7,325 bases of DNA, taken from the NCBI GenBank assembly GCA_964392615.1, contig CAYMRB010000489.1, positions 1 to 7,325 of the forward strand, read 5' to 3'. This DNA is from CAYMRB01 sp964392615. GTDB lineage: Bacteria; Planctomycetota; UBA8108. The notes beneath the pieces were generated by a model, which worked only from the letters and a program-made list of their open reading frames with translations, was not told where the DNA came from and ran no database searches. Positions 1 to 6,556 of the stretch are shown here, in pieces. The translations under genes were made by a program, and so were the position numbers. Numbering within the stretch: position 1 is the stretch's first letter; each line of letters starts with the position of its first letter.

Positions 1-1354
1 CGTCGGAGTCGGCGTCGGAGTCGGCGTCGGCGTCGGAGTCGGAGTCGGAGTACTCCGGAATGGGAATGGTCAGCTCCTCCGGTTCCCACATCGATGCCAC
101 CAGAAAATCGGCGCCGCCAACGTGCCGGCTGCCTTCCGCGATCCCGCATCTCATCGCCCGGATGACGCGCCTTTCCGGATCGTAGCGCAGCGCTTCGCCG
201 TCGAACGGGTCGCGCGGGATGGCGTCGAGGTAGTCCGGGACGAGCTCATCGAGAGAGTTTGGCAGCCGGCCATGGTCGGAATGCCAGGCCCGGAGGGCCA
301 GCACGGCCCGCGTCCCCCGGAGATCGAACAGGTGATCGAAGCGATCGCTCATCCGGAAGGTGGCGCCGCCGACCAGCCAGGCGAGACTCTCCCCGATCGC
401 GTTGCGCCAGTCCTCGTGTCGAATCCACACGTCCTCGAGCTCGCCGCGGACGTCCCTGCCGGTGAATTCTATCGCTCGGCGGTGAATCGCCAGGAGCAGG
501 CGACGCGTACGGTTCGGTCGCACGAGCAGGCGGCTCGTTCCCGACAGGTCCTCGAATTCGCGTAGGTCGTTCAGGGCCGAGCTCACGACGCGGTAGCTCT
601 CGCGGATCGCCGTCTGCACCGACTCCGGGCGGGTCTCGCAGCCGGCGAGCTCACGCGCGAGAGCGACGCAGCGCGCCCCGGAGGCGCGTCTATCCGAGGC
701 GATCCGACGCAGGAGGTCGAGCCCGACCGACTTGAGGACGGTGGCAGTCACGAGCTCGACGAGGCCACCCTGCGCGCCCTCCGCGCGTTGACCGAAGCGG
801 ACACAGCGCATCGCGTCGTCGAAGGCGGCGTCGATCTCTCCGGCACGCAGGCTCACGGCGCAGCGCAGCTGAACGAAAGAGGAGAGGTTTCTCCAGTGGA
901 TGAGATGGGGCACCCTATCCCCCAAGGACCGGAGTCGAGGCACGACGAGGTCGGCCCGCGTGAGGCACCGGTCGATGCGCTCGATCCCGATCCGGCCGCG
1001 CTCGAGAAGTGTGGAGACTTCGGCCTCATCCCAACGCAGCGGCTCGAATGGGGTCCATTCCTCGACGCTCCAATGGTCCCAGTCGGGGATGTCCTCGTCG
1101 GGGATCTCGAGGCCGGCGACGAAGGCCCCGACGCGGTCGGAGTCCCGCTCGAACGTCGGCCACAGCCACTCGCCGTCACCCACGTCGTGCCAGCCGTTTT
1201 CCTCGGCCGACGGGTTGCGGCGCTCGACGGCCATGTCCGCGTCATCGGGCGGCGCCTCGTCGCGCAGGAAGAGTGCCACGAGGACCGCGCTGATCGACCC
1301 GGCGATGACAACGACGAGCAGCAGCCAGCGCGGGATTCGGAAGGGGATCTTCAT
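1..1354 (-). CDS. Anchored planctomycete-type protein of unknown function with Ser/Ala-Asp repeat tail (3' end off window)
   Basis: The frame reads leftward from the ATG at 1354-1352 through at least 451 codons without a stop and leaves the window, so the C-terminus is missing. An in-frame TGA lies nine bases upstream of the ATG, which fixes the start; only a weak GAG Shine-Dalgarno is visible. Residues 1-10 are short and basic (MKIPFRIPRW), followed by a hydrophobic segment at 11-30, so it is probably an N-terminal signal anchor with the rest outside the cytoplasm. Residues 31-340 are acidic and mostly helical-looking, with no motif I recognise. Residues 361-391 carry H361-G-R-L-P365, SLDELVP, a Y-L pair, P-R-D-P-F-D-G and L-R-Y391. 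I know this module from planctomycete hypothetical proteins and it recalls the C-terminus of type II secretion pseudopilins. From S436 the protein becomes alternating Ser-Asp and Ala-Asp pairs, encoded by the hexamer array. Function is unknown. The gene is divergent from the operon that starts at 1517. Confidence 0.85.
   Translation of the reverse strand, partial: MKIPFRIPRWLLLVVVIAGSISAVLVALFLRDEAPPDDADMAVERRNPSAEENGWHDVGDGEWLWPTFERDSDRVGAFVAGLEIPDEDIPDWDHWSVEEWTPFEPLRWDEAEVSTLLERGRIGIERIDRCLTRADLVVPRLRSLGDRVPHLIHWRNLSSFVQLRCAVSLRAGEIDAAFDDAMRCVRFGQRAEGAQGGLVELVTATVLKSVGLDLLRRIASDRRASGARCVALARELAGCETRPESVQTAIRESYRVVSSALNDLREFEDLSGTSRLLVRPNRTRRLLLAIHRRAIEFTGRDVRGELEDVWIRHEDWRNAIGESLAWLVGGATFRMSDRFDHLFDLRGTRAVLALRAWHSDHGRLPNSLDELVPDYLDAIPRDPFDGEALRYDPERRVIRAMRCGIAEGSRHVGGADFLVASMWEPEELTIPIPEYSDSDSDADADSDADSD
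2..49. repeat. Hexanucleotide tandem array, 8 units of GTCGG(A/C)
   Basis: Eight exact 6-bp units run from 2 to 49. In + orientation they end in A, C, A, C, C, A, A, A; only the sixth base varies. The array continues to the window edge, so its full length is unknown. It is in frame with the leftward gene: GTCGGA reads Ser-Asp and GTCGGC reads Ala-Asp on the minus strand, giving residues 436-451. Because the unit is a multiple of three, copy-number change would lengthen or shorten the protein without shifting its frame. Confidence 0.95.
46..57. other. 12-bp perfect palindrome capping the hexamer array
   Basis: CGGAGTACTCCG is its own reverse complement. It sits exactly where the array meets unique sequence: its left half is the last array bases and its right half is an inverted copy of the same bases. 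It is coding here (minus-strand residues 433-436), so it may be chance, or a trace of how the array was inserted or expanded. Confidence 0.6.
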
Positions 1355-1431
1355 CTCGTACTCTCACACCGAGGAAACTGCCCTGCAGAGTAGGGATCTG
1401 AGGCCGTTCTGCAAGCGGATCGTCCTCGACG

Positions 1432-1460
1432 TGGCCAACCCGCCCCGATTGCGATAGATT
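1432..1460 (+). promoter_or_regulatory. Possible sigma-70-like promoter for the operon
   Basis: TGGCCA at 1432-1437 matches four of six bases of TTGACA and TAGATT at 1455-1460 matches four of six of TATAAT, with a 17-bp spacer. It lies about 60 bp upstream of the first gene and just before the inverted repeat, a sensible position. Matches this weak occur often by chance and promoter rules for this lineage are uncertain, so this is only a candidate. Confidence 0.25.
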
Positions 1461-1466
1461 GAGGCG

Positions 1467-1490
1467 TCGCACGCCCACGAGGCCGTGCGA
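1467..1490. promoter_or_regulatory. Perfect 7-bp inverted repeat, possible operator or 5' UTR hairpin
   Basis: TCGCACG at 1467-1473 is exactly the reverse complement of CGTGCGA at 1484-1490, with 10 nt between. It sits directly after the possible -10 box and ends 26 nt before the first start codon. It could be a dimeric regulator's binding site or an RNA hairpin in the leader. There is no U-run after it, so it does not look like an intrinsic terminator. Confidence 0.45.
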
Positions 1491-1505
1491 TCTGTCAGGC
1501 TCTGC

Positions 1506-1510
1506 CGGGA
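1506..1510 (+). promoter_or_regulatory. Weak ribosome binding site supporting the TTG start at 1517
   Basis: CGGGA lies six bases before the TTG at 1517. No ATG or GTG is available in frame between the upstream stop (TGA 1460-1462) and the conserved N-terminal nucleotide-binding motif, so this site and the TTG are the best reading of the start. Confidence 0.4.
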
Positions 1511-1516
1511 ACTCCG

Positions 1517-2641
1517 TTGTCACCAGCCCGTCGCGCTCCCGAGACCGTACTCCAGTTTGGCGCCGGACGGTTCCTGCGCGCGTTCTTCGACCTCTTCATC
1601 GATGAGGCGAACGCGGCGGGCTCCGACTCCGAGGCGGGTCACGTCGTCGTCGTTCAGTCGACGCCGGGGCCGCGCGCCGAGCTCCTCGAGGCCCGGGGCG
1701 GCGTCTATCACGTCGCACTGCGCGGCATCGCGGACGGTGAGCGCGTCGACCGCACGCGGCCCGTCGAGAGCATCAGCCGCGCGCTCGTCGCGGCGACGGA
1801 GTGGGACGAGGTGTTGCGCGTCGCCCGCTCTCCCGATTTGCGCGTGATCGTGTCGAACACGACCGAGAGGGGGTACGAGCTCGATCCGGTCGATCTCGAG
1901 ACGGGAGGGATGTCGGCGCCGACCTCGTTTCCCGCTCGGCTGCTCGACGTTCTACGTTCGCGTTTCGAGGCAGGCCTCGACGGGGTGACGATCCTGCCGT
2001 GCGAGCTGCTCGAGCGCAACGCGAAGACGCTGCGCGCCATCGTCGACGATCTCGCCGCCCGTCGCGGCCTTGACGGCGATCTCCGCCGCTGGATCGGCGA
2101 GAGCTGCCGCTGGCACGACAACCTCGTCGACCGCATCGTCACGGGGCCGTCGGCGACGTCGGACGATCCGCTCCTGACGATCGGCGAGCCGTTCGCGCTC
2201 TTCGTTGTCGAGACGGTCGACGGGGCTCTCGACCTCTTCGAGCATCCCGCGATTCTGCCGGTCGACGACGTCGCGCCCTACGCTCTCCGCAAGGTGCGCA
2301 TACTCAACGGCGCGCACACGGCCCTCGTCGCGCGTGCGCTTCCCGCCGGCTTCGAGACGGTGCGCGCGGCAGTTCTCGATCCCGAGATCGGCGGCTGGCT
2401 ACGCCGCCTGCTCTTCGACGAGATCGTCCCGGCCATCGACGCCCGCGTCGACGATGCCGAGCTGTTCGCGCGGCAAGTTCTCGAACGCTTCGAGAACCCG
2501 TTCCTCGAGCACCGGCTCGCCGACATCGCGCTGCACCACGAGGACAAGCTCCTCACGCGCCTCGCGCCGACGCGCGACGAGTACGCTGCCGCGTTCGGCG
2601 AGACGCCCGAGCTCCTCAGCCAAGTATGCCCAGCGATTTGA
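1517..2641 (+). CDS. UxaB-like tagaturonate reductase / mannitol dehydrogenase family protein
   Basis: This is a 374-residue cytoplasmic NAD(P)-dependent polyol or uronate dehydrogenase. Its closest family appears to be altronate oxidoreductase (UxaB), which interconverts tagaturonate and altronate. The N-terminal nucleotide-binding loop is VLQFGAGRFLRAF, with G15-A-G17. SNTTE at 113-117 and the segment ILPCELLERNAKTLR, followed by NLVDRIVTG, follow UxaB order. The polyol-dehydrogenase catalytic pattern K-x4-N-x2-H is present as K259, N264 and H267 in KVRILNGAHT. The protein is about 100 residues shorter than E. coli UxaB (483 aa) and ends soon after the RLAPTRDEY segment. I recall planctomycete homologues of about this length, so I read it as complete rather than broken. 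The start is a TTG; no ATG or GTG fits. It is the first gene of the operon, 7 nt before thyA. Substrate is unproven, since no other hexuronate genes are present. Confidence 0.85.
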   Translation: MSPARRAPETVLQFGAGRFLRAFFDLFIDEANAAGSDSEAGHVVVVQSTPGPRAELLEARGGVYHVALRGIADGERVDRTRPVESISRALVAATEWDEVLRVARSPDLRVIVSNTTERGYELDPVDLETGGMSAPTSFPARLLDVLRSRFEAGLDGVTILPCELLERNAKTLRAIVDDLAARRGLDGDLRRWIGESCRWHDNLVDRIVTGPSATSDDPLLTIGEPFALFVVETVDGALDLFEHPAILPVDDVAPYALRKVRILNGAHTALVARALPAGFETVRAAVLDPEIGGWLRRLLFDEIVPAIDARVDDAELFARQVLERFENPFLEHRLADIALHHEDKLLTRLAPTRDEYAAAFGETPELLSQVCPAI

Positions 2642-2648
2642 AACGGTC

Positions 2649-3443
2649 ATGAAGCAGTACCTCGATCTCGTCCGCCACGTCCTCGATTGCGGCATCGAGA
2701 AGACCGACCGCACGGGAACCGGCACGCTCAGCGTGTTCGGCTACCAGATGCGGTTCGATCTCGGTGCCGGCTTTCCGCTGGTGACGACGAAGAAGCTCCA
2801 CCTCCGGTCGATCATCCACGAGCTACTGTGGTTCATCGCCGGGGACACGAACATCGGCTACCTGAAGGAGAACGGCGTCCGCATCTGGGACGAGTGGGCC
2901 GACGAGAACGGCGATCTCGGGCCTGTCTACGGTCGTCAATGGCGGTCGTGGGGGACGGCCGACGGCGAGCCTGTCGATCAGCTCGCGGAGGTCGTGCGCG
3001 CGTTGAGGGACGACCCCGACTCGCGTCGTCACCTCGTCTGTGCGTGGAACGTCGCGGACGTCCCGCAGATGAAGCTGCCGCCGTGCCATGTGTTGTTCCA
3101 GTTCTGGGTCGGACGCGGTAAGTTGTCGTGCCAGCTCTATCAGCGTAGCGCCGACGTGTTTCTCGGAGTGCCCTTCAACATCGCGAGCTATGCGTTGCTG
3201 ACCCTGATGCTCGCGCGTGTCACGGGGCTCGAGCCCGGCGAGTTCATTCACACATTCGGAGATGCTCACCTGTACGCGAACCATCTCGATCAGGCGCGCC
3301 TGCAGCTCCAGCGCGACCCGCGGCCGCTGCCTCGCATGCGGCTCGATCCGACCGTCGACGATCTGTTCCGGTTCCGCTTCGAGCACTTCGAGCTCGTCGA
3401 CTACGATCCGCATCCGCACATCAAGGCGACGGTCGCCGTATGA
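2649..3443 (+). CDS. thyA: Thymidylate synthase
   Basis: This enzyme makes dTMP from dUMP, using 5,10-methylene-tetrahydrofolate as both one-carbon donor and reductant, and releases dihydrofolate. The product is 264 residues, the same length as E. coli ThyA, and the key residues I counted fall at E. coli positions. They are R21 in DRTGTGT, E58 in HELLWF, the catalytic nucleophile C146 in LPPCH, R166-S167-x-D169 in YQRSADVF, and N177 in VPFNIASYALL. The HLYANH segment carries the His and Tyr that contact dUMP. The C-terminus HPHIKATVAV matches the family's closing-lid tail. The ATG at 2649 is the only start that gives this alignment, although the frame stays open far upstream because of GC content. 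No strong Shine-Dalgarno is visible; with the preceding stop only 7 nt away, translation is probably coupled to the upstream gene. The stop overlaps the folA start. Confidence 0.98.
   Translation: MKQYLDLVRHVLDCGIEKTDRTGTGTLSVFGYQMRFDLGAGFPLVTTKKLHLRSIIHELLWFIAGDTNIGYLKENGVRIWDEWADENGDLGPVYGRQWRSWGTADGEPVDQLAEVVRALRDDPDSRRHLVCAWNVADVPQMKLPPCHVLFQFWVGRGKLSCQLYQRSADVFLGVPFNIASYALLTLMLARVTGLEPGEFIHTFGDAHLYANHLDQARLQLQRDPRPLPRMRLDPTVDDLFRFRFEHFELVDYDPHPHIKATVAV
3440..3443 (+). other. ATGA stop/start overlap, thyA to folA
   Basis: The folA ATG (3440-3442) shares bases with the thyA TGA (3441-3443). Only a poor Shine-Dalgarno-like AAGG lies upstream (3423-3426), so folA translation probably depends on ribosomes finishing thyA. 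This would keep the two enzymes of the thymidylate cycle in proportion. Confidence 0.85.
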
Positions 3444-3979
3444 CGTCGACATCGACGCTGACGCTGATCGTCGCGGCGGCCGAGAACGGCGTCATCGGCC
3501 GCGACGGAGACTTGCCCTGGCGCCTGCCTGCCGATCTGCGCCGCTTTCGCCGTGTCACGACCGGCCACCCGATCGTCATGGGCCGCAAGACGTTCGAGTC
3601 GATCGGGCGTCTGCTGCCGGGACGGACGTCCATCGTGGTGACGCGCAACCGCGAGTATTCGATCGATGAACACCTTCGGGCCGTCGAGAGCGACCCTTCC
3701 ACGTCCGGCGTCGTCGTTCACTCGCTCGACGTGGCTCTCGAGATGGCCGCGCTCGCCGTGGGCGGCGACGAGGTGTTCGTCATCGGCGGCGAGGCGATCT
3801 TTCGACTCGCGCTGTCGCGGGCCGATCGCCTGCACCTGACGCTCGTTCATGCCGAGATCGACGGCGACGTTCGTTTTCCGCTCGACGAGCTCGACGGCTG
3901 GGCGCTGATGTCGTCCGAGCGTTCCGACGCCGACCAGAAGAATTCGTCCGACCACACCTTTCGGATCTACACCCGATGA
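3440..3979 (+). CDS. folA: Dihydrofolate reductase
   Basis: This enzyme reduces dihydrofolate to tetrahydrofolate with NADPH, regenerating the cofactor that thymidylate synthase consumes. The 179-residue product is slightly longer than the usual 160 or so. Visible family landmarks in order are the substrate-pocket segment AENGVIGRDGDLPWRLPADL with catalytic acid D32 (the counterpart of E. coli D27), the NADPH-binding segments IVMGRKTFESIG and LPGRTSIVVTRN, and the VIGGEAIF glycine pair at G116-G117. The C-terminal strand ends TFRIYTR, as in the family. The start shares four bases with the end of thyA and the stop shares four bases with the start of tex, so it sits tightly in the operon. Extra length lies in the loop around residues 75-95 and near the C-terminus. 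No key residue appears lost. Confidence 0.97.
   Translation: MTSTSTLTLIVAAAENGVIGRDGDLPWRLPADLRRFRRVTTGHPIVMGRKTFESIGRLLPGRTSIVVTRNREYSIDEHLRAVESDPSTSGVVVHSLDVALEMAALAVGGDEVFVIGGEAIFRLALSRADRLHLTLVHAEIDGDVRFPLDELDGWALMSSERSDADQKNSSDHTFRIYTR
3976..3979 (+). other. ATGA stop/start overlap, folA to tex
   Basis: The tex ATG (3976-3978) overlaps the folA TGA (3977-3979). A weak CGGA lies at 3962-3965. This is the second consecutive ATGA junction, implying that thyA, folA and tex are translated from one message with coupling. Confidence 0.8.
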
Positions 3980-6552
3980 TCGCGACAACCACAGCTACGA
4001 TTCACGATCGCATCGCCGGCGAGCTCGGCGCCGCACCACAGCAGGTGTGCGCCGCAGTCGAGCTCCTCGATGAAGGCGCCACCGTCCCGTTCATCGCTCG
4101 ATACCGGAAGGAGCGCACCGGCGGGCTCGACGATACGCAGCTGCGTACGCTGGAGGAGCGGCTGCGCTATCTGCGCGAGCTCGACGATCGCCGCGAGACG
4201 ATCCTCGGGGCGATCAAGGAGCAGGACAAGCTGACGCCGGAGCTCGAGGCCGCGATTCGCGCCGCCGACACGAAGACGCGGCTCGAGGACCTGTACCTGC
4301 CGTACAAGAAGAAGCGGCGTACGAAGGCGCAGATCGCGCGGGAGGCGGGGCTCGAGCCGCTGGCGGACTCGCTCCTGTCCGATCCGACGCAGACGCCGGA
4401 GTCCGTCGCGGCGTCGTTCGTGGACGCGCAGCGCGGGGTCGAGGACGCGGTCGCGGCTCTCGAAGGCGCGCGAGCGATCCTCGTCGAGCGATTCGCCGAG
4501 GATCCGGAGCTCGTCTGCAAGCTGCGCGAGCGGCTCGAGTCGTCCGCGACGATGCGATCGACGGTCGTGTCCGGCAAGGAGGCCAAGGGGGCGAAGTTCT
4601 CGGATTACTTCGCGCACTCCGAGCCGTGGCGCAAGGTGCCGTCGCACCGCGCGCTGGCGCTGTTTCGCGGCGCCAACGAGAAGGTGCTGTCGATCGGGCT
4701 CGTCGCCGTGCCCGACGAGGAAGGCAAGGAGAAGCGCGCGTCCGGTCCGTACGAGGCGATGGTCGCGAAACACGTCGGCGTCAGCGATCAAGGTCGTCCC
4801 GCCGACCCGTGGCTGCTCGATGCCGTCCGCGCGTCGTGGCGCACGAAGGCGCTGGTGCGACTCGAGACCGAGCTCCTGTCGCGACTGCGACAGGCAGCCG
4901 AGGAGGAGGCGATTCGGGTCTTCGGAGCGAATCTACGCGATCTCCTGCTCGCGGCTCCGGCCGGGCCGAGGGCGACGCTCGGGCTCGACCCGGGACTGCG
5001 CACGGGGGTCAAGGTCGCGGTGATCGACAAGACCGGCAAACTGGTCGATCATTGCACGATCTGGCCGCACCCGCCGCGCGAGCGGTGGGGCGATGCCATC
5101 ACGACGCTCGAAGCGCTCGCGCGGAAGCACCGTGTCGACGTCGTCGCGATCGGCAACGGAACGGCGTCGCGCGAGACGGATCGCCTCATCGTCGACCTCG
5201 TCAAGCGGTACCCGGACCTCGGGCTCGAGAAGGTCGTCGTGTCGGAGTCGGGCGCGTCGGTGTACTCGGCCTCGAAGCTCGCGGCCAGCGAGTTTCCCGA
5301 CCTCGACGTGTCGATTCGTGGCGCCGTATCGATCGCGCGGCGGCTGCAGGATCCTCTTGCCGAGCTGGTCAAGATCGAGCCGAAGTCGATCGGCGTCGGA
5401 CAGTATCAGCACGATGTCGACCAGACCGGGCTCGCTCGCAGCCTCGATGCGGTCGTCGAGGACTGCGTCAACGCGGTCGGCGTCGATCTGAACACGGCGT
5501 CCGCCCCGCTGCTCGCGCGCGTCTCCGGCCTGAACCGGCAGCACGCGAAGAACATCGTCGCTTGGCGCGACGAGCACGGCGCGTTCGGCGAACGCAAGTT
5601 CCTGCTCAACGTGCCCAAGCTCGGCGCGAAGACGTTCGAGCTCGCTGCGGGCTTCCTGCGCATTCGCGACGGAAGCAATCCGCTCGATCGCTCGGCGGTG
5701 CACCCCGAGGCGTATCCGATCGTCGAGCGTATCCTCGCGCGCAGTGATCGAACGATCGACGCGGTTCTCGGTGAGTCGTCCTTCCTGGAGGGGCTGAACC
5801 CGGCGGAGTTCACCGACGATCAGTTCGGCGTGCCGACCGTGATCGACATCATCCAGGAGCTCGACAAGCCGGGGCGCGATCCGCGGCCGGAGTTCCGCGT
5901 CGCGCAGTTCCGCGAGGGCGTCGAGAAGGTCGAGGACCTCGCGAAGGACATGATCCTCGAGGGGACGGTGACGAACGTGACGAACTTCGGCGCGTTCGTC
6001 GATATCGGCGTCCACCAGGACGGGCTCGTGCACATCTCGGCCCTGTCGTACGATTTCGTCCGCGATCCGCGCGACGTCGTCAAAGCCGGCGACGTCGTAC
6101 GCGTGAAGGTGATCGAGGTCGACTCCGCGCGCAAGCGGATCGCGTTGACGATGCGGCTCGAGGACCGCGGCGATGACGCGGGCAAGAGCGAGCACGGCGG
6201 ACGGCAACGCGGCCAGCGACCGCGGGGACCTCGCGGCGGCAAGGAAGGCCGCGGTCGTGGTCGCGGCCGAGGCCGCGGCGGGGCGCCGAGGGGTCGCGGT
6301 CGCGGTCGCGGTCGCAGTGCTAGCGGTGGCGGTGGCGGTGGCGGTGGTGGACGGCGGGGCGACGGAGCCCGTCGGCGAGACGACCGACACGCAGGAGGAG
6401 AGCGCGTCGATCGCGGCGATCGTCGGCGCGGCGGCGGAGGAGGACGCCCGACCGCCATGTCTCGTCTTCTCGATCAACTGCTGGCCGACGCGGCCGAGAA
6501 GGAGAAGAAGGAGAAGCAGGCGAAGAAGGGCAAGAGCCGGAAAAAGGACTGA
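3976..6552 (+). CDS. tex: Tex, S1-domain RNA-binding transcription accessory protein with Arg-Gly-rich tail
   Basis: Tex is a conserved cytoplasmic nucleic-acid-binding protein related to eukaryotic Spt6 and linked to transcription and RNA handling; its exact role is not settled. The product is 858 residues. Residues 1-325 form the helical N-terminal part, with VPFIARYRKERTGGLDDTQL around Y43 and SHRALALFRG further on. The YqgF/RNase H-like domain begins near 330, with LGLDPGLRTG at 335-344. The helix-hairpin-helix region starts near 496 (DCVNAVGVDLNTASAPLL) and is followed by FLRIRDGSNPLDRSAVHPE. The S1 RNA-binding domain is at about 657-728 (ILEGTVTNVTNFGAFVDIG). E. coli Tex (about 773 aa) lacks so long a tail: here residues 731-858 form a low-complexity extension. 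It contains Arg-Gly repeats (743-780), a nine-glycine run (784-792), an Arg/Asp/Gly stretch (793-824), then a short possible helix and a Lys-rich end (828-858). The start overlaps folA and the stop lies 4 nt before the SDR gene. Confidence 0.96.
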   Translation: MIATTTATIHDRIAGELGAAPQQVCAAVELLDEGATVPFIARYRKERTGGLDDTQLRTLEERLRYLRELDDRRETILGAIKEQDKLTPELEAAIRAADTKTRLEDLYLPYKKKRRTKAQIAREAGLEPLADSLLSDPTQTPESVAASFVDAQRGVEDAVAALEGARAILVERFAEDPELVCKLRERLESSATMRSTVVSGKEAKGAKFSDYFAHSEPWRKVPSHRALALFRGANEKVLSIGLVAVPDEEGKEKRASGPYEAMVAKHVGVSDQGRPADPWLLDAVRASWRTKALVRLETELLSRLRQAAEEEAIRVFGANLRDLLLAAPAGPRATLGLDPGLRTGVKVAVIDKTGKLVDHCTIWPHPPRERWGDAITTLEALARKHRVDVVAIGNGTASRETDRLIVDLVKRYPDLGLEKVVVSESGASVYSASKLAASEFPDLDVSIRGAVSIARRLQDPLAELVKIEPKSIGVGQYQHDVDQTGLARSLDAVVEDCVNAVGVDLNTASAPLLARVSGLNRQHAKNIVAWRDEHGAFGERKFLLNVPKLGAKTFELAAGFLRIRDGSNPLDRSAVHPEAYPIVERILARSDRTIDAVLGESSFLEGLNPAEFTDDQFGVPTVIDIIQELDKPGRDPRPEFRVAQFREGVEKVEDLAKDMILEGTVTNVTNFGAFVDIGVHQDGLVHISALSYDFVRDPRDVVKAGDVVRVKVIEVDSARKRIALTMRLEDRGDDAGKSEHGGRQRGQRPRGPRGGKEGRGRGRGRGRGGAPRGRGRGRGRSASGGGGGGGGGRRGDGARRRDDRHAGGERVDRGDRRRGGGGGRPTAMSRLLDQLLADAAEKEKKEKQAKKGKSRKKD
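6292..6351 (+). repeat. In-frame hexamer repeats encoding the Arg-Gly and poly-Gly tail of Tex
   Basis: GGTCGC is repeated four times exactly at 6292-6315 (Gly-Arg pairs). GGTGGC is then repeated three times at 6325-6342 and runs on as GGT-GGT-GGA to 6351 (nine glycines in all). A more degenerate Gly-Arg stretch precedes it at about 6247-6280. The near-identical codons suggest recent slippage-type expansion rather than old conserved sequence. Confidence 0.85.
6545..6548 (+). promoter_or_regulatory. Ribosome binding site for the SDR gene
   Basis: AGGA lies 8 nt before the ATG at 6557, inside the last codons of tex. It is the clearest Shine-Dalgarno in the window and picks this ATG over the long open frame that extends upstream of it. 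Confidence 0.6.
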
Positions 6553-6556
6553 CCGC

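Larger units (their letters stand above)
1355..1516. promoter_or_regulatory. Divergent intergenic region between the leftward gene and the five-gene operon
   Basis: These 162 bp separate two divergent start codons, so promoters for both transcription units should lie here. Rightward, a weak sigma-70-like pair is seen (TGGCCA 1432-1437 and TAGATT 1455-1460). Leftward, an even weaker pair can be drawn on the minus strand: TTGCAG (complement of 1409-1414), a 16-bp spacer and TACTCT (complement of 1387-1392). A perfect inverted repeat lies at 1467-1490. I see no small gene, RNA gene or known riboswitch. Confidence 0.6.

Noticed and set aside
1..57. CRISPR array
   Set aside because: The units are contiguous 6-mers without spacers; this is a simple tandem repeat.
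122..1393. Several rightward open frames across the first 1.4 kb
   Set aside because: They oppose a 451-codon leftward frame that has a defined start, a membrane anchor and a recognisable planctomycete C-terminal module; the rightward translations show no motif.
1467..1490. Intrinsic terminator
   Set aside because: The 7-bp stem with a 10-nt loop has no following U-tract and lies just upstream of a gene start, which fits an operator or leader hairpin better.
2205..2648. Possible N-terminal extension of thymidylate synthase
   Set aside because: The frame is open only through composition. The ATG at 2649 gives a 264-residue protein aligned residue for residue with E. coli ThyA, and the extension would overlap the dehydrogenase gene.
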